The notes: generated from the letters alone by a model not told the origin. A DNA stretch of 64,000 bases from Geomicrobium sp. JCM 19038 (GCF_000698125.1 NZ_BAXA01000003.1:124001-188000); one strand, 5' to 3'. Positions 28,606 through 41,734 are shown, counted from the stretch's first letter. Numbers and translations: made by a program.

Positions 28606-29922
28606 ATGAAGCCAGTATTAGACATACACGAACGCCCTAAACTCGCAAAATGGATCATTCTTAGCATGCAGCACTTATTCGCCATGTTTGGCGCCACAAT
28701 CTTAGTCCCGGTATTAACCGGTTTAAGTCCTTCCGTTGCCCTCGTTTCGAGTGGTCTCGGGACAATCGCTTACTTGATCACGACGAGAGGAAAGATTCCT
28801 GCTTACGTCGGATCATCATTCGCATTCATTAGCCCGCTCATAAGTGCGATGACGTTTGGTGGACCTGGTGCGGTCATGCTCGGAACGTTCTCAGCCGGAA
28901 TTGTTTACGGACTCACATCACTACTTATTATGGCATTTGGTGTGAACTGGTTACTAAAGCTTTTACCTCCAATCGTCGTCGGGCCCGTCATTATGGTTAT
29001 CGGTTTAGGACTTGCATCAACGGCCATCGAGATGGCGATGAATTATGACGCAAGTACAGGTGAATATGTCGATACGGCATTACACTTTACGATCGCACTC
29101 ATTACGCTTACAGTAACGATTGTCTCATCGGTCTTCTTTAAAGGTTTCTTACGACTCATCCCGGTCTTGATCGGACTCGTAACAGGCTATGTGATTAGCA
29201 TTTTTGCTGGGCTTGTCGACTTAACGCCGGTCCAACAAGCTCCGTGGTTCCACATTCCAGACTTTGCAATTCCGTACATTACGGTTGATCCGATTTACTC
29301 ACTTGCGATTATCGGGATTATGGCACCGATTGCCCTTGTGACGATGGCAGAACACATCGGAGATCAAATGGTACTAAGTAAAATTACAGGGCGCAACTTT
29401 TTGAAAGACCCAGGTCTTCATCGTTCACTACTCGGTGATGGGATCGCCTCAGTCATTGCCAGTTTCGTCGGGGGTCCACCAAATACGACGTACGGGGAGA
29501 ATATCGGAGTGCTCGCGATTACGAAAGTGTTTAGCGTATTTGTTATCGGTGGTGCAGCCGTGTTTGCGATCGTGTTCGGCTTCTCCGGAAAAATTGAAGC
29601 CTTAATCGCAAGTATTCCTGTATCAGTCATGGGTGGTGTCTCCATCTTGCTCTTTGGGATTATCGCTTCATCTGGTCTTCGTCTGATCGTAGAAAATCGT
29701 TTGGACATGTCAGAGAACAGAAACTTAGTCATCGCTTCTACTATACTCGTCATTGGAATTGGCGGAGCGTTCATTGAAATTACAGAAGACCTAGTGATTC
29801 CTTCTATGGCACTAGCAACGTTTATCGGCATGATCTTACACGGAGTATTACCGAATAAAACGATCGGTTACGGAAATGGTCAATTGTTCGAAAGTGTTGA
29901 AGACGATCAAAACAACGGCTAA
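28606..29922 (+). CDS. pyrP: PyrP, uracil permease
   Basis: A 438-residue NCS2/UraA-family uracil:proton symporter with about 14 membrane segments. The signature MQHLFAMFGATILVPVLTGL is at the N-terminus and TYGENIGVLAITKVFS in the substrate region. ATG 28606 follows GGAGG; an ATG at 28594 overlaps that site. It is controlled by the attenuator directly upstream. The gap to pyrB is 27 bases and holds no third attenuator. Confidence 0.95.
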   Translation: MKPVLDIHERPKLAKWIILSMQHLFAMFGATILVPVLTGLSPSVALVSSGLGTIAYLITTRGKIPAYVGSSFAFISPLISAMTFGGPGAVMLGTFSAGIVYGLTSLLIMAFGVNWLLKLLPPIVVGPVIMVIGLGLASTAIEMAMNYDASTGEYVDTALHFTIALITLTVTIVSSVFFKGFLRLIPVLIGLVTGYVISIFAGLVDLTPVQQAPWFHIPDFAIPYITVDPIYSLAIIGIMAPIALVTMAEHIGDQMVLSKITGRNFLKDPGLHRSLLGDGIASVIASFVGGPPNTTYGENIGVLAITKVFSVFVIGGAAVFAIVFGFSGKIEALIASIPVSVMGGVSILLFGIIASSGLRLIVENRLDMSENRNLVIASTILVIGIGGAFIEITEDLVIPSMALATFIGMILHGVLPNKTIGYGNGQLFESVEDDQNNG

Positions 29923-29949
29923 CACAATTTTAGTGAGGAGTGGTCAACG

Positions 29950-30852
29950 ATGCGTCACTTTACAACGATGGAGCAGTTAGAAAAGCAGGACATTTATGAG
30001 TTACTTGAGGAAGCAAAGCGTTGCAAAAAACAAAATGGATTCAAAGCATCATCCGAAGCGTTTATTGCAAATGTGTTTTATGAACCGAGTACTCGAACGA
30101 AATTGTCATTTGAAGCTGCTGAAAAACGACTGGGTTATACACCGCTAAATGTCGATTGTGACCACTCAAGCATTCAAAAAGGTGAATCGCTGTACGACAC
30201 GGTTCGAACGCTTCAAGCTCTTGGAGCAGCGGCTGTTGTTATCAGACACCCTGAAAACAATTATTACAATCAATTACAAGACATATCGATACCAATCATT
30301 AATGGAGGCGACGGAAGTGGTCAACACCCGTCGCAATCTCTTCTTGATATGTTCACGATTTACGAAGAGTTTGGTACCTTTCAAGGTGTTCGCGTTGCAA
30401 TCATCGGAGACGTGTTACACAGCAGAGTTGCTGGTTCGAATATTAGCGCTCTTCAGAAACTCGGTGCAGAAGTGATTGTCGCTGGACCTAGTGAATGGAC
30501 GAAGCGAGTGGATCAATCACTGAACGTGATGACGGTAGATGAAGCAGTCGCAAACGCCGACGTTGTCATGATGCTTCGAGTTCAACATGAACGTCATGTT
30601 GAAACGCTTGATATGAGAAATTATCACGAAGCTTACGGACTAACAGTTGAGCGGGCAGAAACGATGAAAGAAACGAGCATTATCATGCATCCAGGGCCGT
30701 TTAATCGAGACGTTGAGATTGCCTCAGAGCTCGTAGAGTGTCATAAATCAAGAATTTTTACGCAAGTGGAAAACGGAGTATTTTGTAGAATGGCAATAAT
30801 CAATGCAGTGGTACGTGCAAATTTAGTTCAGGAACTTAAAGGAGTGATGTAA
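29950..30852 (+). CDS. pyrB: PyrB, aspartate carbamoyltransferase
   Basis: 300 residues. Catalyses the committed step of UMP synthesis, carbamoyl phosphate plus aspartate. The carbamoyl-phosphate motif FYEPSTRTKLSFE, HPSQSLLDMFTI and the aspartate-binding MLRVQHERH are intact, as is HPGPFNRDVEI. ATG 29950 follows GTGAGGAG. The carA start is the next base after its stop, so the usual pyrC between the two is absent. Confidence 0.96.
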   Translation: MRHFTTMEQLEKQDIYELLEEAKRCKKQNGFKASSEAFIANVFYEPSTRTKLSFEAAEKRLGYTPLNVDCDHSSIQKGESLYDTVRTLQALGAAAVVIRHPENNYYNQLQDISIPIINGGDGSGQHPSQSLLDMFTIYEEFGTFQGVRVAIIGDVLHSRVAGSNISALQKLGAEVIVAGPSEWTKRVDQSLNVMTVDEAVANADVVMMLRVQHERHVETLDMRNYHEAYGLTVERAETMKETSIIMHPGPFNRDVEIASELVECHKSRIFTQVENGVFCRMAIINAVVRANLVQELKGVM

Positions 30853-31994
30853 ATGGTACGCAAATTAATTTTAGAAGATGGGATTGTATTCACGGGCACA
30901 GGATTTGGAAGTGACAAAGAACAGAGTGGGGAGATTGTCTTTAATACTGGAATGACTGGTTATCAAGAAATTATGTCAGACCCGTCCTATGCAGGCCAAA
31001 TCATTACCTTTACGTACCCTTTGATCGGTAACTACGGAGTCAATCGTTCAGACTTTGAAACGCTCGTTCCTGCTGTAAAAGGTGTTGTTGTGAAATCTCG
31101 TTCACCTTATCCAAATCACTGGAAGAGTGAAGAATCGTTTGATGAATTACTAACACGCTTTGACATTCCAGGAATTGAAGGAATTGACACTCGTGAATTA
31201 ACGAAGCGTATTCGTGAAAAAGGAACCGTTCGTGCGATCATTTGCAACGGTGAAGTAAATGAAGAAGACGTCATCAATCGCCTAAAATCAAAAGCGCCCC
31301 TTACGAATCAAGTGGAAAGTGTTTCTACTAAAAATACATATACCGTTCCAGGTGGAGGAGGACCAAAGGTTGTCTTAATCGACTACGGAGCGAAACAGAA
31401 TATTATGAGAGAACTACTAAAGCGCGGTTGTGAAGTAAAAGTCGTTCCGTTTAATGTCTCAGCAGAAGATGTGTTAGCAGAAAATCCTGATGGAGTAATG
31501 CTCTCAAACGGACCAGGAGATCCAAGAGATGTCAAAGAGGCCGTTGAAACGGTAAAAGCACTCGTCGGCAAGACGAAGATCTTCGGTATTTGCTCGGGCA
31601 TCAACTGCTGTGTCTTGCCCTCGGAGCCGAAGCGGAAAAAATGAAGTTCGGACACCGTGGTTCCAATCATCCCGTTAAACATATTCCAACTGGGAAAGTA
31701 ACGATGACTGCGCAAAATCACGGGTTTGCGATTAAACGAGAGTCACTTGAAAACACACCGCTAATCGTAACGCATGTGGCAGTAAACGATGGTTCTGTAG
31801 AAGGCGTAGAACTGAAAGATCAAAGTGCATTTAGTGTGCAATATCATCCAGAAGCAGCACCAGGCCCAATGGACGCAAACGATTTGTTTGATCAATTTAT
31901 GAACCGAATCTTACAACCAGTAGGAGATGACGAAAAATGCCTAAACGTCAAGATATTCAAAAAGTACTCGTACTCGGATCAGGACCCATCGTAA
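30853..31994 (+). CDS. carA: CarA (PyrAA), carbamoyl-phosphate synthase glutaminase subunit (one frameshift)
   Basis: Releases ammonia from glutamine for CarB. ATG 30853 follows AAGGAG within the end of pyrB. The N-terminal domain has the family's [15 protein letters not shown]. The triad class I amidotransferase domain is split: one extra C at 31593 restores [16 protein letters not shown], which contains the catalytic Cys. [10 protein letters not shown] holds the His and Glu. The reading frame then continues 58 bases into carB, adding a non-conserved tail; either a real overlap or another base error. The reconstructed length is about 380. Confidence 0.92.
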
Positions 31995-34900
31995 TCGGTC
32001 AAGCGGCAGAGTTTGATTATTCAGGGACACAAGCTTGCCAAGCGTTAAAAGAAGAAGGGTACGAGACGGTGCTGATTAACTCAAACCCTGCAACGATTAT
32101 GACTGATACGAATATGGCAGATAAAGTGTACATTGAGCCGTTGACGTTTGAGTTCGTCTCTCGAATTATTCGCCAAGAGAGACCAGACGGTTTAATTGCG
32201 ACAATGGGTGGTCAAACAGCTTTAAACTTAGCGATGGAACTAAACAATCACGGTGTTCTAGAACAGTATGGAACAGAATTACTCGGGACAGACCTCGTAG
32301 CAATTGAAAAAGCAGAAGATCGTGAAGCATTCCGCTCACTCATGCACGAACTCGGCCAACCAGTTCCTGCAAGTGAGATCGTTCATACCATCGATGACGG
32401 GATGGCATTTGCGAAGACCGTTGGCTTGCCGGTTATCGTTCGTCCAGCTTACACACTCGGTGGAACGGGTGGGGGAATTGCGAAGACGTTTGAAGAGCTA
32501 GCGGAGACACTTGAGTCAGGCCTCTCCTACAGCCCAGTGAATCAATGCCTCGTTGAACAAAGCATTGCCGGAATGAAAGAAGTCGAATACGAAGTGATGC
32601 GTGATGCAAATGACGATGCGATCGTCGTTTGTAACATGGAAAACATTGACCCTGTCGGGGTGCACACGGGAGACTCAATCGTTGTAGCCCCTTCACAAAC
32701 GTTAAACGATCGTGACTACCAACGACTGCGTGATGCCTCGTTAACGATTATCCGCGCCCTTGGTATTGAAGGGGGTTGCAACGTGCAATTTGCACATGAC
32801 CCTGATCGTGATGAATACTACGTGATTGAAGTAAATCCTCGAGTGAGTCGTTCTTCCGCGCTTGCATCAAAAGCGACTGGGTATCCAATTGCTAAACTAG
32901 CGACAAAAATCGCTGTTGGTTACTATTTGCAAGAGCTTAAAAACCCCGTGACGGAACGAACCTATGCAAGCTTTGAACCAGCATTAGACTATATCGTAAC
33001 GAAAATCCCTCGTTGGCCATTTGACAAGTTTTCGTCTGCAAACCGTAAGCTCGGTACACAAATGAAAGCGACCGGTGAGATCATGTCAATCGGACGTACG
33101 TTTGGGGAATCGCTACTTAAAGGCATTCGCTCCTTAGACATGAAAGAAGATCATCTCTTAGTACCCCGCTACGAACAAAAAAGTGATCAAGAGCTGATCG
33201 AGCAATGGGAAGTTGCTGATGATGAAAGGCTTTATGCGGTAGCAGAAGGATTTAGAAGAGGGTATACAATTGCCCAATTGCATAAGCACTCAAAAATCGA
33301 TGAGTTTTTCCTCATGCACATTGAAGGACTCGTGCAACTCCACAAAGCGATCGAAGCGAAACCGAATGATAAAGAGGTTTTAGCTGTCGCAAAAGAGAAT
33401 GGCTTCTCAGATAAAGTGATCGCTTCACTTTGGAACGTGTCAGAGATGGACGTTCGAGACGTAAGAAAATCACATCAATTGGCACCAGTTTTCAAAATGG
33501 TCGATACGTGCGCCGCAGAATTTGAATCAAAAACGCCGTACTACTACAGTACGTATGAGCGAGAAAATGAATCATTCAAAACCGATCGACCGTCCGTTCT
33601 CGTCTTAGGATCAGGTCCAATCCGAATCGGTCAAGGTGTTGAGTTTGACTATGCAACAGTTCACGCAGTTTGGGCGATTCAGCAAGCAGGCTATGAATCG
33701 ATCATCATTAATAACAATCCTGAGACGGTCTCAACGGATTTCAGTATGTCAGATAAGCTTTACTTTGAACCATTAACGTTTGAGGAAGTAATGAACGTCA
33801 TTGATTTAGAACAGCCTGAAGGAGTCGTCGTTCAATTCGGAGGTCAAACAGCGATCAACCTTGCGGAGAAACTGGCCAATGCGGGCGTGAAGATTTTAGG
33901 AACGTCGCTTGAAGCGATGGACACAGCAGAAGATCGTGATAAATTTGAGCGCGCATTAAAAGCACTTGATGTACCGATGCCACCAGGGAAAACGGCAACG
34001 TCAGTGGAAGAGGCAGTCGTTGCTGCGAACACATTAGGCTACCCAGTGCTCGTTCGTCCGTCGTACGTACTTGGGGGTCGGGCGATGGAAATTGTTGAAC
34101 ATGAAAATGAGCTGCGCACGTACATGGAAGAAGCAGTTCACGTGCATAGCGAGCACCCGGTGTTGATCGATCGTTACTTCTACGGAAAAGAAATAGAAGT
34201 TGGTGCCATTTCGGATGGTGAACACGTCTTTATACCAGGTATGATGGAGCACATTGAACGTGCAGGTGTTCACTCTGGTGACTCGATTGCAGTTTATCCT
34301 CCGCAATCGTTGTCTGCGACAACGAAACAAGAAGTCATTGATCAGACGGTAAAGTTAGCTCGAGGCTTAGACATTGTTGGTCTACTCAACATCCAATTCG
34401 TTCTTTATAACGACAAAGTGTATGTCATTGAAGTGAACCCTAGAGCGAGTCGCACAGTTCCGTTCTTAAGTAAGATGACAGGCGTACCGATGGCACAAAT
34501 TGCAACACACGTCATTTTAGGAAAAACGTTAAAAGAACTCGGTTACGATGAGGTATATCACACTGAGCCGGATCGTGTAGCGGTAAAAGCACCTGTGTTC
34601 TCCTTTGCGAAGTTGCGCCGAGTTGACATTCATTTAGGACCTGAAATGAAATCAACAGGTGAGGTGCTCGGTCGCGATTTAACATTAGAAAAAGCGTTAT
34701 ACAAAGGCTTAGTCGCTTCAGGGATGAACATTCCTAGAAAAGGCAACGTCTTGTTCACGATTGCAGATAAAGATAAAGATGAAGCGATCAAATTGGCTCA
34801 TCGCTTCGACCGACTCGGATTCCAACTGCTCGCAACGAAAGGAACCGCGGACGTTTTACAAAACGAAGGCATCTCCGTACAAAACGTTCATAAGATTGGT

Positions 34901-35151
34901 GAAGGCAAACAAGACATTTCATCGATCATCCGTGAAGGTGGTGCCCAACTTGTCATCAACACGTTTACAAAAGGCAAGCAACCAGCGAGAGACGGATTTA
35001 GAATTCGCCGTGAAGCGGTCGAACATGAAATCATTTGTCTCACATCAATGGATACAGCATTTGCACTTCTCCACGTGCTTGAAATGATGAGCTTTGCGAC
35101 AGAGCCAGTGCCAAAACTGCAGCAAGCAACATCAAAAGAGGAGGTACACGT

Positions 35152-35155
<4 letters not shown>
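31937..35155 (+). CDS. carB: CarB (PyrAB), carbamoyl-phosphate synthase large subunit
   Basis: 1072 residues, intact. Two homologous ATP-grasp halves begin with [19 protein letters not shown] and [21 protein letters not shown]-grasp signatures [24 protein letters not shown] and [24 protein letters not shown] are paired. The C-terminal MGS-like allosteric domain (about 935-1072) follows. ATG 31937 follows GTAGGAGATG. It is the pyrimidine-specific enzyme by its location in the pyr operon. Confidence 0.97.
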
Positions 35156-37560
<2,405 letters not shown>

Positions 37561-37564
<4 letters not shown>

Positions 37565-38187
37565 ATCGTAAACAACAACTTGCAAGTGAGTTATTAGACA
37601 TTGAAGCCGTTAGTTTAAAACCGAACGACCCCTTTACGTGGTCATCAGGATTACAAGCGCCGATCTATTGTGATAACCGCCTTACGCTATCACACCCGTC
37701 ACTTCGTAGTGAGATTGCAGAAGGATTTAAGGACGTCATTGCTGAAAACTACGCTGATTGTGATGTGATTGCAGGAACAGCAACAGCTGGAATTCCACAC
37801 GCAGCAATCGTAAGTGATCGCTTAGAATTGCCGATGATCTACGTACGAGGAAGTGCAAAGAAGCACGGGAAAGGCAATTTAATTGAAGGTAAGCTGTCTA
37901 AAGGTGATCGTGTTGTCGTCGTTGAAGATCTTATTTCAACCGGTAAAAGTTCCATTGATGTTGCCAATGCAATTCAAGAAGCTGGTGGCGTCGTTGTTGG
38001 TGTCGTAGCGATCTTTTCTTACGGTTTAAAGATTGGTATGAAGAACTTCGCTGAACATAACATCTCGCACAATACGTTAACAGACTTTCAAACATTGATT
38101 GAACAAGCGATTAAAAAAGGTGTCATTCAAGGAGAAGAACAAGTACAATTAAAGCAATGGCAAAAAACGCCAGAAAATTGGCGATAG
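37561..38187 (+). CDS. pyrE: PyrE, orotate phosphoribosyltransferase
   Basis: 208 residues. Makes OMP from orotate and PRPP. The PRPP loop VVVVEDLISTGKSSIDVANAI is intact, and SGLQAPIYCDNR is the family N-terminal signature. ATG 37561 overlaps the pyrF stop. An earlier in-frame ATG at 37537 is less likely because AAAGGAATGAG overlaps it. It is the last gene of the operon, followed by a terminator. Confidence 0.96.
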
Positions 38188-38212
38188 AGACCACAGTTGT
38201 GGTTTCTTTTTT
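38186..38212 (+). terminator. Terminator of the pyr operon
   Basis: AGAGACCA / TGGTTTCT stem (one wobble) with a short loop starting in the pyrE stop, followed by TTTTTT. Confidence 0.8.
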
Positions 38213-38228
38213 GTAGGAGGAGTTATTG

Positions 38229-38714
38229 TTGAGGATTCGTGACATGGTACAATCAGATTATGAACATATGCAGCCGATCTATCAAGCAGGAATTGACTCT
38301 TTGTTAGCAACGTTTGAAACAACGGTGCCTTCTTGGTCCGAATGGGATGAAAAACACCATAACCATAGTCGTTGTGTGGCAGTGACTGACGAACGGGTCG
38401 TTGGCTTTGCGGCTCTTGCGCCGGTCTCAAAACGTCACGCATATCGAGGCGTTGCAGAAGTGAGCGTGTATGTAGACGAATCGCAGCACGGCAAAGGAAT
38501 TGGTAAGACGCTAATCAATGAACTTATAGAACGTTCAGAAGAACATGGGATCTGGACGTTGCAATCAGTCATTCTTAGTGAGAACAAAGCGAGCATACAT
38601 ATTCATGAGCAGTGTGGGTTTCGACATATTGGTGTAAGAGAGAATATCGCCAAGCTTAATGGGGAGTGGCGAAGTACAGTGATGATGGAGCGGAGAAGTT
38701 CCGTTATTGCATAA
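38229..38714 (+). CDS. GNAT acetyltransferase, phosphinothricin-acetyltransferase-like
   Basis: 161 residues. An N-acetyltransferase of the Pat/YwnH subgroup, members of which acetylate phosphinothricin, methionine sulfoximine or related amino acids. The acetyl-CoA loop QHGKGIGKTLINELIE is clear, as is the C-terminal GFRHIGVRENIAKLNGEWR. TTG 38229 lies 6 bases after AGGAGGAG; the TTG three bases earlier is too close. The exact substrate cannot be told from sequence. It is isolated between two terminators, at the place of the B. subtilis cys genes. Confidence 0.8.
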   Translation: MRIRDMVQSDYEHMQPIYQAGIDSLLATFETTVPSWSEWDEKHHNHSRCVAVTDERVVGFAALAPVSKRHAYRGVAEVSVYVDESQHGKGIGKTLINELIERSEEHGIWTLQSVILSENKASIHIHEQCGFRHIGVRENIAKLNGEWRSTVMMERRSSVIA

Positions 38715-38750
38715 AAAAGCCGTCTACGATCTCAATCGTAGACGGCTTTT
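38715..38750. terminator. Bidirectional terminator between the GNAT gene and the symporter
   Basis: A perfect 16-bp stem with arms 38715-38730 and 38735-38750 (core GCCGTCTACGAT) and loop CTCA. A-run and T-run flanks serve both the plus-strand acetyltransferase and the minus-strand symporter. Confidence 0.92.
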
Positions 38751-38760
38751 GACAGTCTAA

Positions 38761-39921
38761 TTAAGAATGTTTTCCGTTAACAAAGCGATCAACGAGGAGT
38801 GCAATCGCACCGTCGCCAGTTACGTTCGTTGCTGTACCGAAGCTGTCTTGTGCCATATAAAGGGCGATCATAATACCGACCGCAGCTTCAGTAAATCCGA
38901 GCATCGTCGTGAGTAATCCGAGTGAAGCAATGACCGCACCACCTGGAACACCAGGAGCTGCAATCATAATGACGGCAAGGGCAAAGATGAATGGCAACAT
39001 CCCTAATACAGTTGGTGTTGCTAAATCGCCGTACATCATCATGACCGTTGTTGCAGCTAATACGATAGTAATGGTACTACCTGCTAAATGGATATTTGCG
39101 CCGAGTGGAATGACCGTTTCTGCCATGCTTTCTCGAACACGGTTCTTCTTCGTTGCTTCGACGGTTACTGGAATTGTCGCTGCACTAGACATCGTACCGA
39201 CCCCTGTAAAGTAGGCTGGTAGCATGTTTTTAAGCGCTGAAAATGGATTTTGACCAGCAACAGACCCGGCAATCGTAAAGGCGCCAATTAAATATAACCA
39301 ATGCGTAGCAATCGCTAAAACTAACACGAGAGCAAATGACGAAAGTGTTTCCCAAACTGTACCGTCTGCAGCCATTTCAGCAAAGATACTTGCAATGTAA
39401 AATGGTAAGAACGGAATAACGACTTTCCAAAGCAACTTTTCAATGATGTTTTTTCCTTCATCGAAAAATGACTTTAATGTCGGTGAATTCGTTCGTGCAA
39501 TACCAATTCCGAACACAAACGCCATCACAAGTGCGGTAATTACACCGAGTGCAGGATCAATTTCTAATTCAAATAACGGAGTGAAGCCTGCTTCTTCTCC
39601 GACCATAGGAACAGATTCAGTAATGAATAATGGTAAGACGACAAGAGCAATAACAAGTGCGAATACACCTGCCAGAACCGAAGAAGTATACGCGATTCCC
39701 GTCGTAAGACCAAGGGTTTTGCCAGAACCTGCGCCCATGCTCGCAACGCCACTCGTAATAAAAAATAAAATAACAAAAGGAATGATAAAGCCTAGAAATT
39801 GGCCAAAGATCATCTGGAAGGTCACGATCGCATCCATTACCCAAGACGGAAGTGAAACAGCGATAAGACCAACAACAATACCCCCGATAACACCTAGAAG
39901 CAGTTTCAAAATTAACTTCAA
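38761..39921 (-). CDS. Dicarboxylate/amino acid:cation symporter (DAACS family)
   Basis: 386 residues with about eight membrane segments. The serine-rich re-entrant motif TMSSAATIPVTVEA and the transport-core sequence QDSFGTATNVTGDGAIALLVD are typical of glutamate/dicarboxylate symporters driven by Na+ or H+. The TTG start at 39921 lies 8 bases after AGGGGG. It lies 13 bases downstream of rqcH on the same strand and probably shares its transcript. The substrate (glutamate, aspartate, C4-dicarboxylate or serine) cannot be assigned. Confidence 0.85.
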   Translation of the reverse strand: MKLILKLLLGVIGGIVVGLIAVSLPSWVMDAIVTFQMIFGQFLGFIIPFVILFFITSGVASMGAGSGKTLGLTTGIAYTSSVLAGVFALVIALVVLPLFITESVPMVGEEAGFTPLFELEIDPALGVITALVMAFVFGIGIARTNSPTLKSFFDEGKNIIEKLLWKVVIPFLPFYIASIFAEMAADGTVWETLSSFALVLVLAIATHWLYLIGAFTIAGSVAGQNPFSALKNMLPAYFTGVGTMSSAATIPVTVEATKKNRVRESMAETVIPLGANIHLAGSTITIVLAATTVMMMYGDLATPTVLGMLPFIFALAVIMIAAPGVPGGAVIASLGLLTTMLGFTEAAVGIMIALYMAQDSFGTATNVTGDGAIALLVDRFVNGKHS

Positions 39922-39934
39922 AGCAAGTTTCCCC

Positions 39935-41641
39935 CTATTTCTTCAGTTTCCTTACGACGTGTTCTTCTGGTGTGACGAACAATGTTTTTTGTTCGTCATA
40001 CGTAACAAAACCAGGCTTGGCACCGCTCGGCTTTTTCACATGTCGTATTAATGTATAGTCAACTGGGACACTCCCAGATTCTCGTGCTTTCGAGAAGTAA
40101 GCTGCAAGTTGAGCGGCTTCGTGAAGTGTTTCTTCTTGGAAGTTGTCGCTTCGAATGACAACGTGGGAGCCTGGAATGTCTTTCGTGTGCAACCACGTGT
40201 CGTTGCGATTTGAAAAACGCATCGTGAGAAATTCGTTTTGTTTATTGTTTTTGCCAACAAAAATTTCGATTCCTTCACTTGATTCATAACGCTCTGGTTT
40301 TGGCTTTTGCGGCTTGTTTTTCTTTTTGCCACGATGTTTCTGCTTCAAGTAACCTTCTTCTTCAAGTTCGTCTCGGATGTCTTGGACTTCATGTTGAGAA
40401 ATGTAATCCATTTGTTGAATTAAGTTGTCAAAGTAAAGAATTTCTTCATCCGTTTGTTTAAGTTGTTCTTTTACCGCGTGTTGGGCACTTTTCGCTTTGT
40501 TGTACAACTTAAAGTAATGCTGCGCGTTGTCAGCTGGACTTTTTTCAGGGTTAAGTGCAATCGTTAACGTTTGACCTTCAGGGTCGTAATAATCAACGAC
40601 TTCCACGTCACGGTCTCCTAGTTTCATAAGATGCATGTGAGCGGTGAGTAACTCCCCGAGCTTTTGATTTTCTAATCCTTTTAATGAAGATTGTTCAGTT
40701 TGTTGGAGTTTCTTTTTCTTGCGCTCGTTTTTTTGGCGCTGAGTTTTTAAGAAACGTTCTAAATCGTGCGCTTGCTGCTTTACGCGATCTCGTTCTGCTT
40801 TTCCACTATAGAACTGCGCAATCATTTCGTTTGTTGACGTAAACGTCGTCTTCTCTCCGCCAATATGTGAGAGTGGTAAAAGATAGAAGTACTCTTTATT
40901 TTGAGGAGACTGATGGATCGTCGGTTGAATCGTGTGTGTCTTGAGCCTTTCCATCATGTCTAAGAAAGATTTCGCAAGGGTTGATCGATCGCCAATGCCT
41001 GCTTGCTCAACAATTTCTTTTGCTAAGAGGGGAGACATTCCTGAAAAACGACTAACGAGTTGCTTATCGATTTTGCCACTGTTCCAATCAATTGCCCGGT
41101 AGACATCATCAGTCATTGCAGACAAAGGATTTTGCTTTTCTTGTTGTGGAGGGCTCGTATACGTTTGACCTGGTAAAAGCGTTCGGTGACGGTTTACTGC
41201 TGGAGAAATATGTTTAATCGCATCAATGATATTACCATTCGCTGCAACTAAGACTAAGTTGCTATGCTTACCCATAATCTCAGCAATGAGTTTCTTCTCT
41301 TCACGATCGCCAATCTCATCAGTTGATTCAATAGTAAATGTTGCCACTCGTTCTAGATCCGTTTGTTCAATCCGTTTAATGAATCCACCTTCAAGATGCT
41401 TTCTTAGCATTCGGCAAAACATTGGTGGTTCTTGATGATCGCCCGCAGGACTCGTGCTTTCATGCATGCGAGCAAAGCTTGGGTGAATGGAAAGAAGTAC
41501 GGTTATATTTTGACGTTGATTTCGAATCGTCATATAAATATCGGTTGCGCTCGGTTGTTTGATTTTCGTAATTCTGCCACCAACAAGTTTTTCTTGCCAC
41601 TCGTTTAGGACAGAACGAAGTACAAATCCATCGTAAGACAT
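39935..41641 (-). CDS. rqcH: RqcH (YloA), NFACT ribosome quality-control protein
   Basis: 568 residues, intact. RqcH binds stalled 50S subunits and recruits Ala-tRNA to add C-terminal alanine tails. NFACT-N is at about 1-200, a helix-hairpin-helix near GMSPLLAKEIVEQAG, a long coiled coil (about 280-430), and NFACT-R (about 450-568) with NDTWLHTKDIPGSHVVIR. The position that carries the functional Asp-Arg pair (D97-R98 in B. subtilis) reads E97-R98 here. ATG 41641. It was formerly annotated as a fibronectin-binding protein. Confidence 0.93.
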   Translation of the reverse strand: MSYDGFVLRSVLNEWQEKLVGGRITKIKQPSATDIYMTIRNQRQNITVLLSIHPSFARMHESTSPAGDHQEPPMFCRMLRKHLEGGFIKRIEQTDLERVATFTIESTDEIGDREEKKLIAEIMGKHSNLVLVAANGNIIDAIKHISPAVNRHRTLLPGQTYTSPPQQEKQNPLSAMTDDVYRAIDWNSGKIDKQLVSRFSGMSPLLAKEIVEQAGIGDRSTLAKSFLDMMERLKTHTIQPTIHQSPQNKEYFYLLPLSHIGGEKTTFTSTNEMIAQFYSGKAERDRVKQQAHDLERFLKTQRQKNERKKKKLQQTEQSSLKGLENQKLGELLTAHMHLMKLGDRDVEVVDYYDPEGQTLTIALNPEKSPADNAQHYFKLYNKAKSAQHAVKEQLKQTDEEILYFDNLIQQMDYISQHEVQDIRDELEEEGYLKQKHRGKKKNKPQKPKPERYESSEGIEIFVGKNNKQNEFLTMRFSNRNDTWLHTKDIPGSHVVIRSDNFQEETLHEAAQLAAYFSKARESGSVPVDYTLIRHVKKPSGAKPGFVTYDEQKTLFVTPEEHVVRKLKK

Positions 41642-41665
41642 AATTTCACCCTTTCTAACCTCAAC

Positions 41666-41694
41666 AGTATAGCATGTTTTCTAGACTCACTGAA
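41666..41694 (-). promoter_or_regulatory. Extended -10 promoter of rqcH
   Basis: On the minus strand TGC-TATACT (-10 at 41671-41666) gives a strong extended -10; TTCAGT 17 bases upstream is a weak -35. The rqcH start is 25 bases downstream. Confidence 0.5.
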
Positions 41695-41734
41695 TAGGAT
41701 GGATTGAGAAGTCCAAGCTGTGGGGTGGGAAGAG

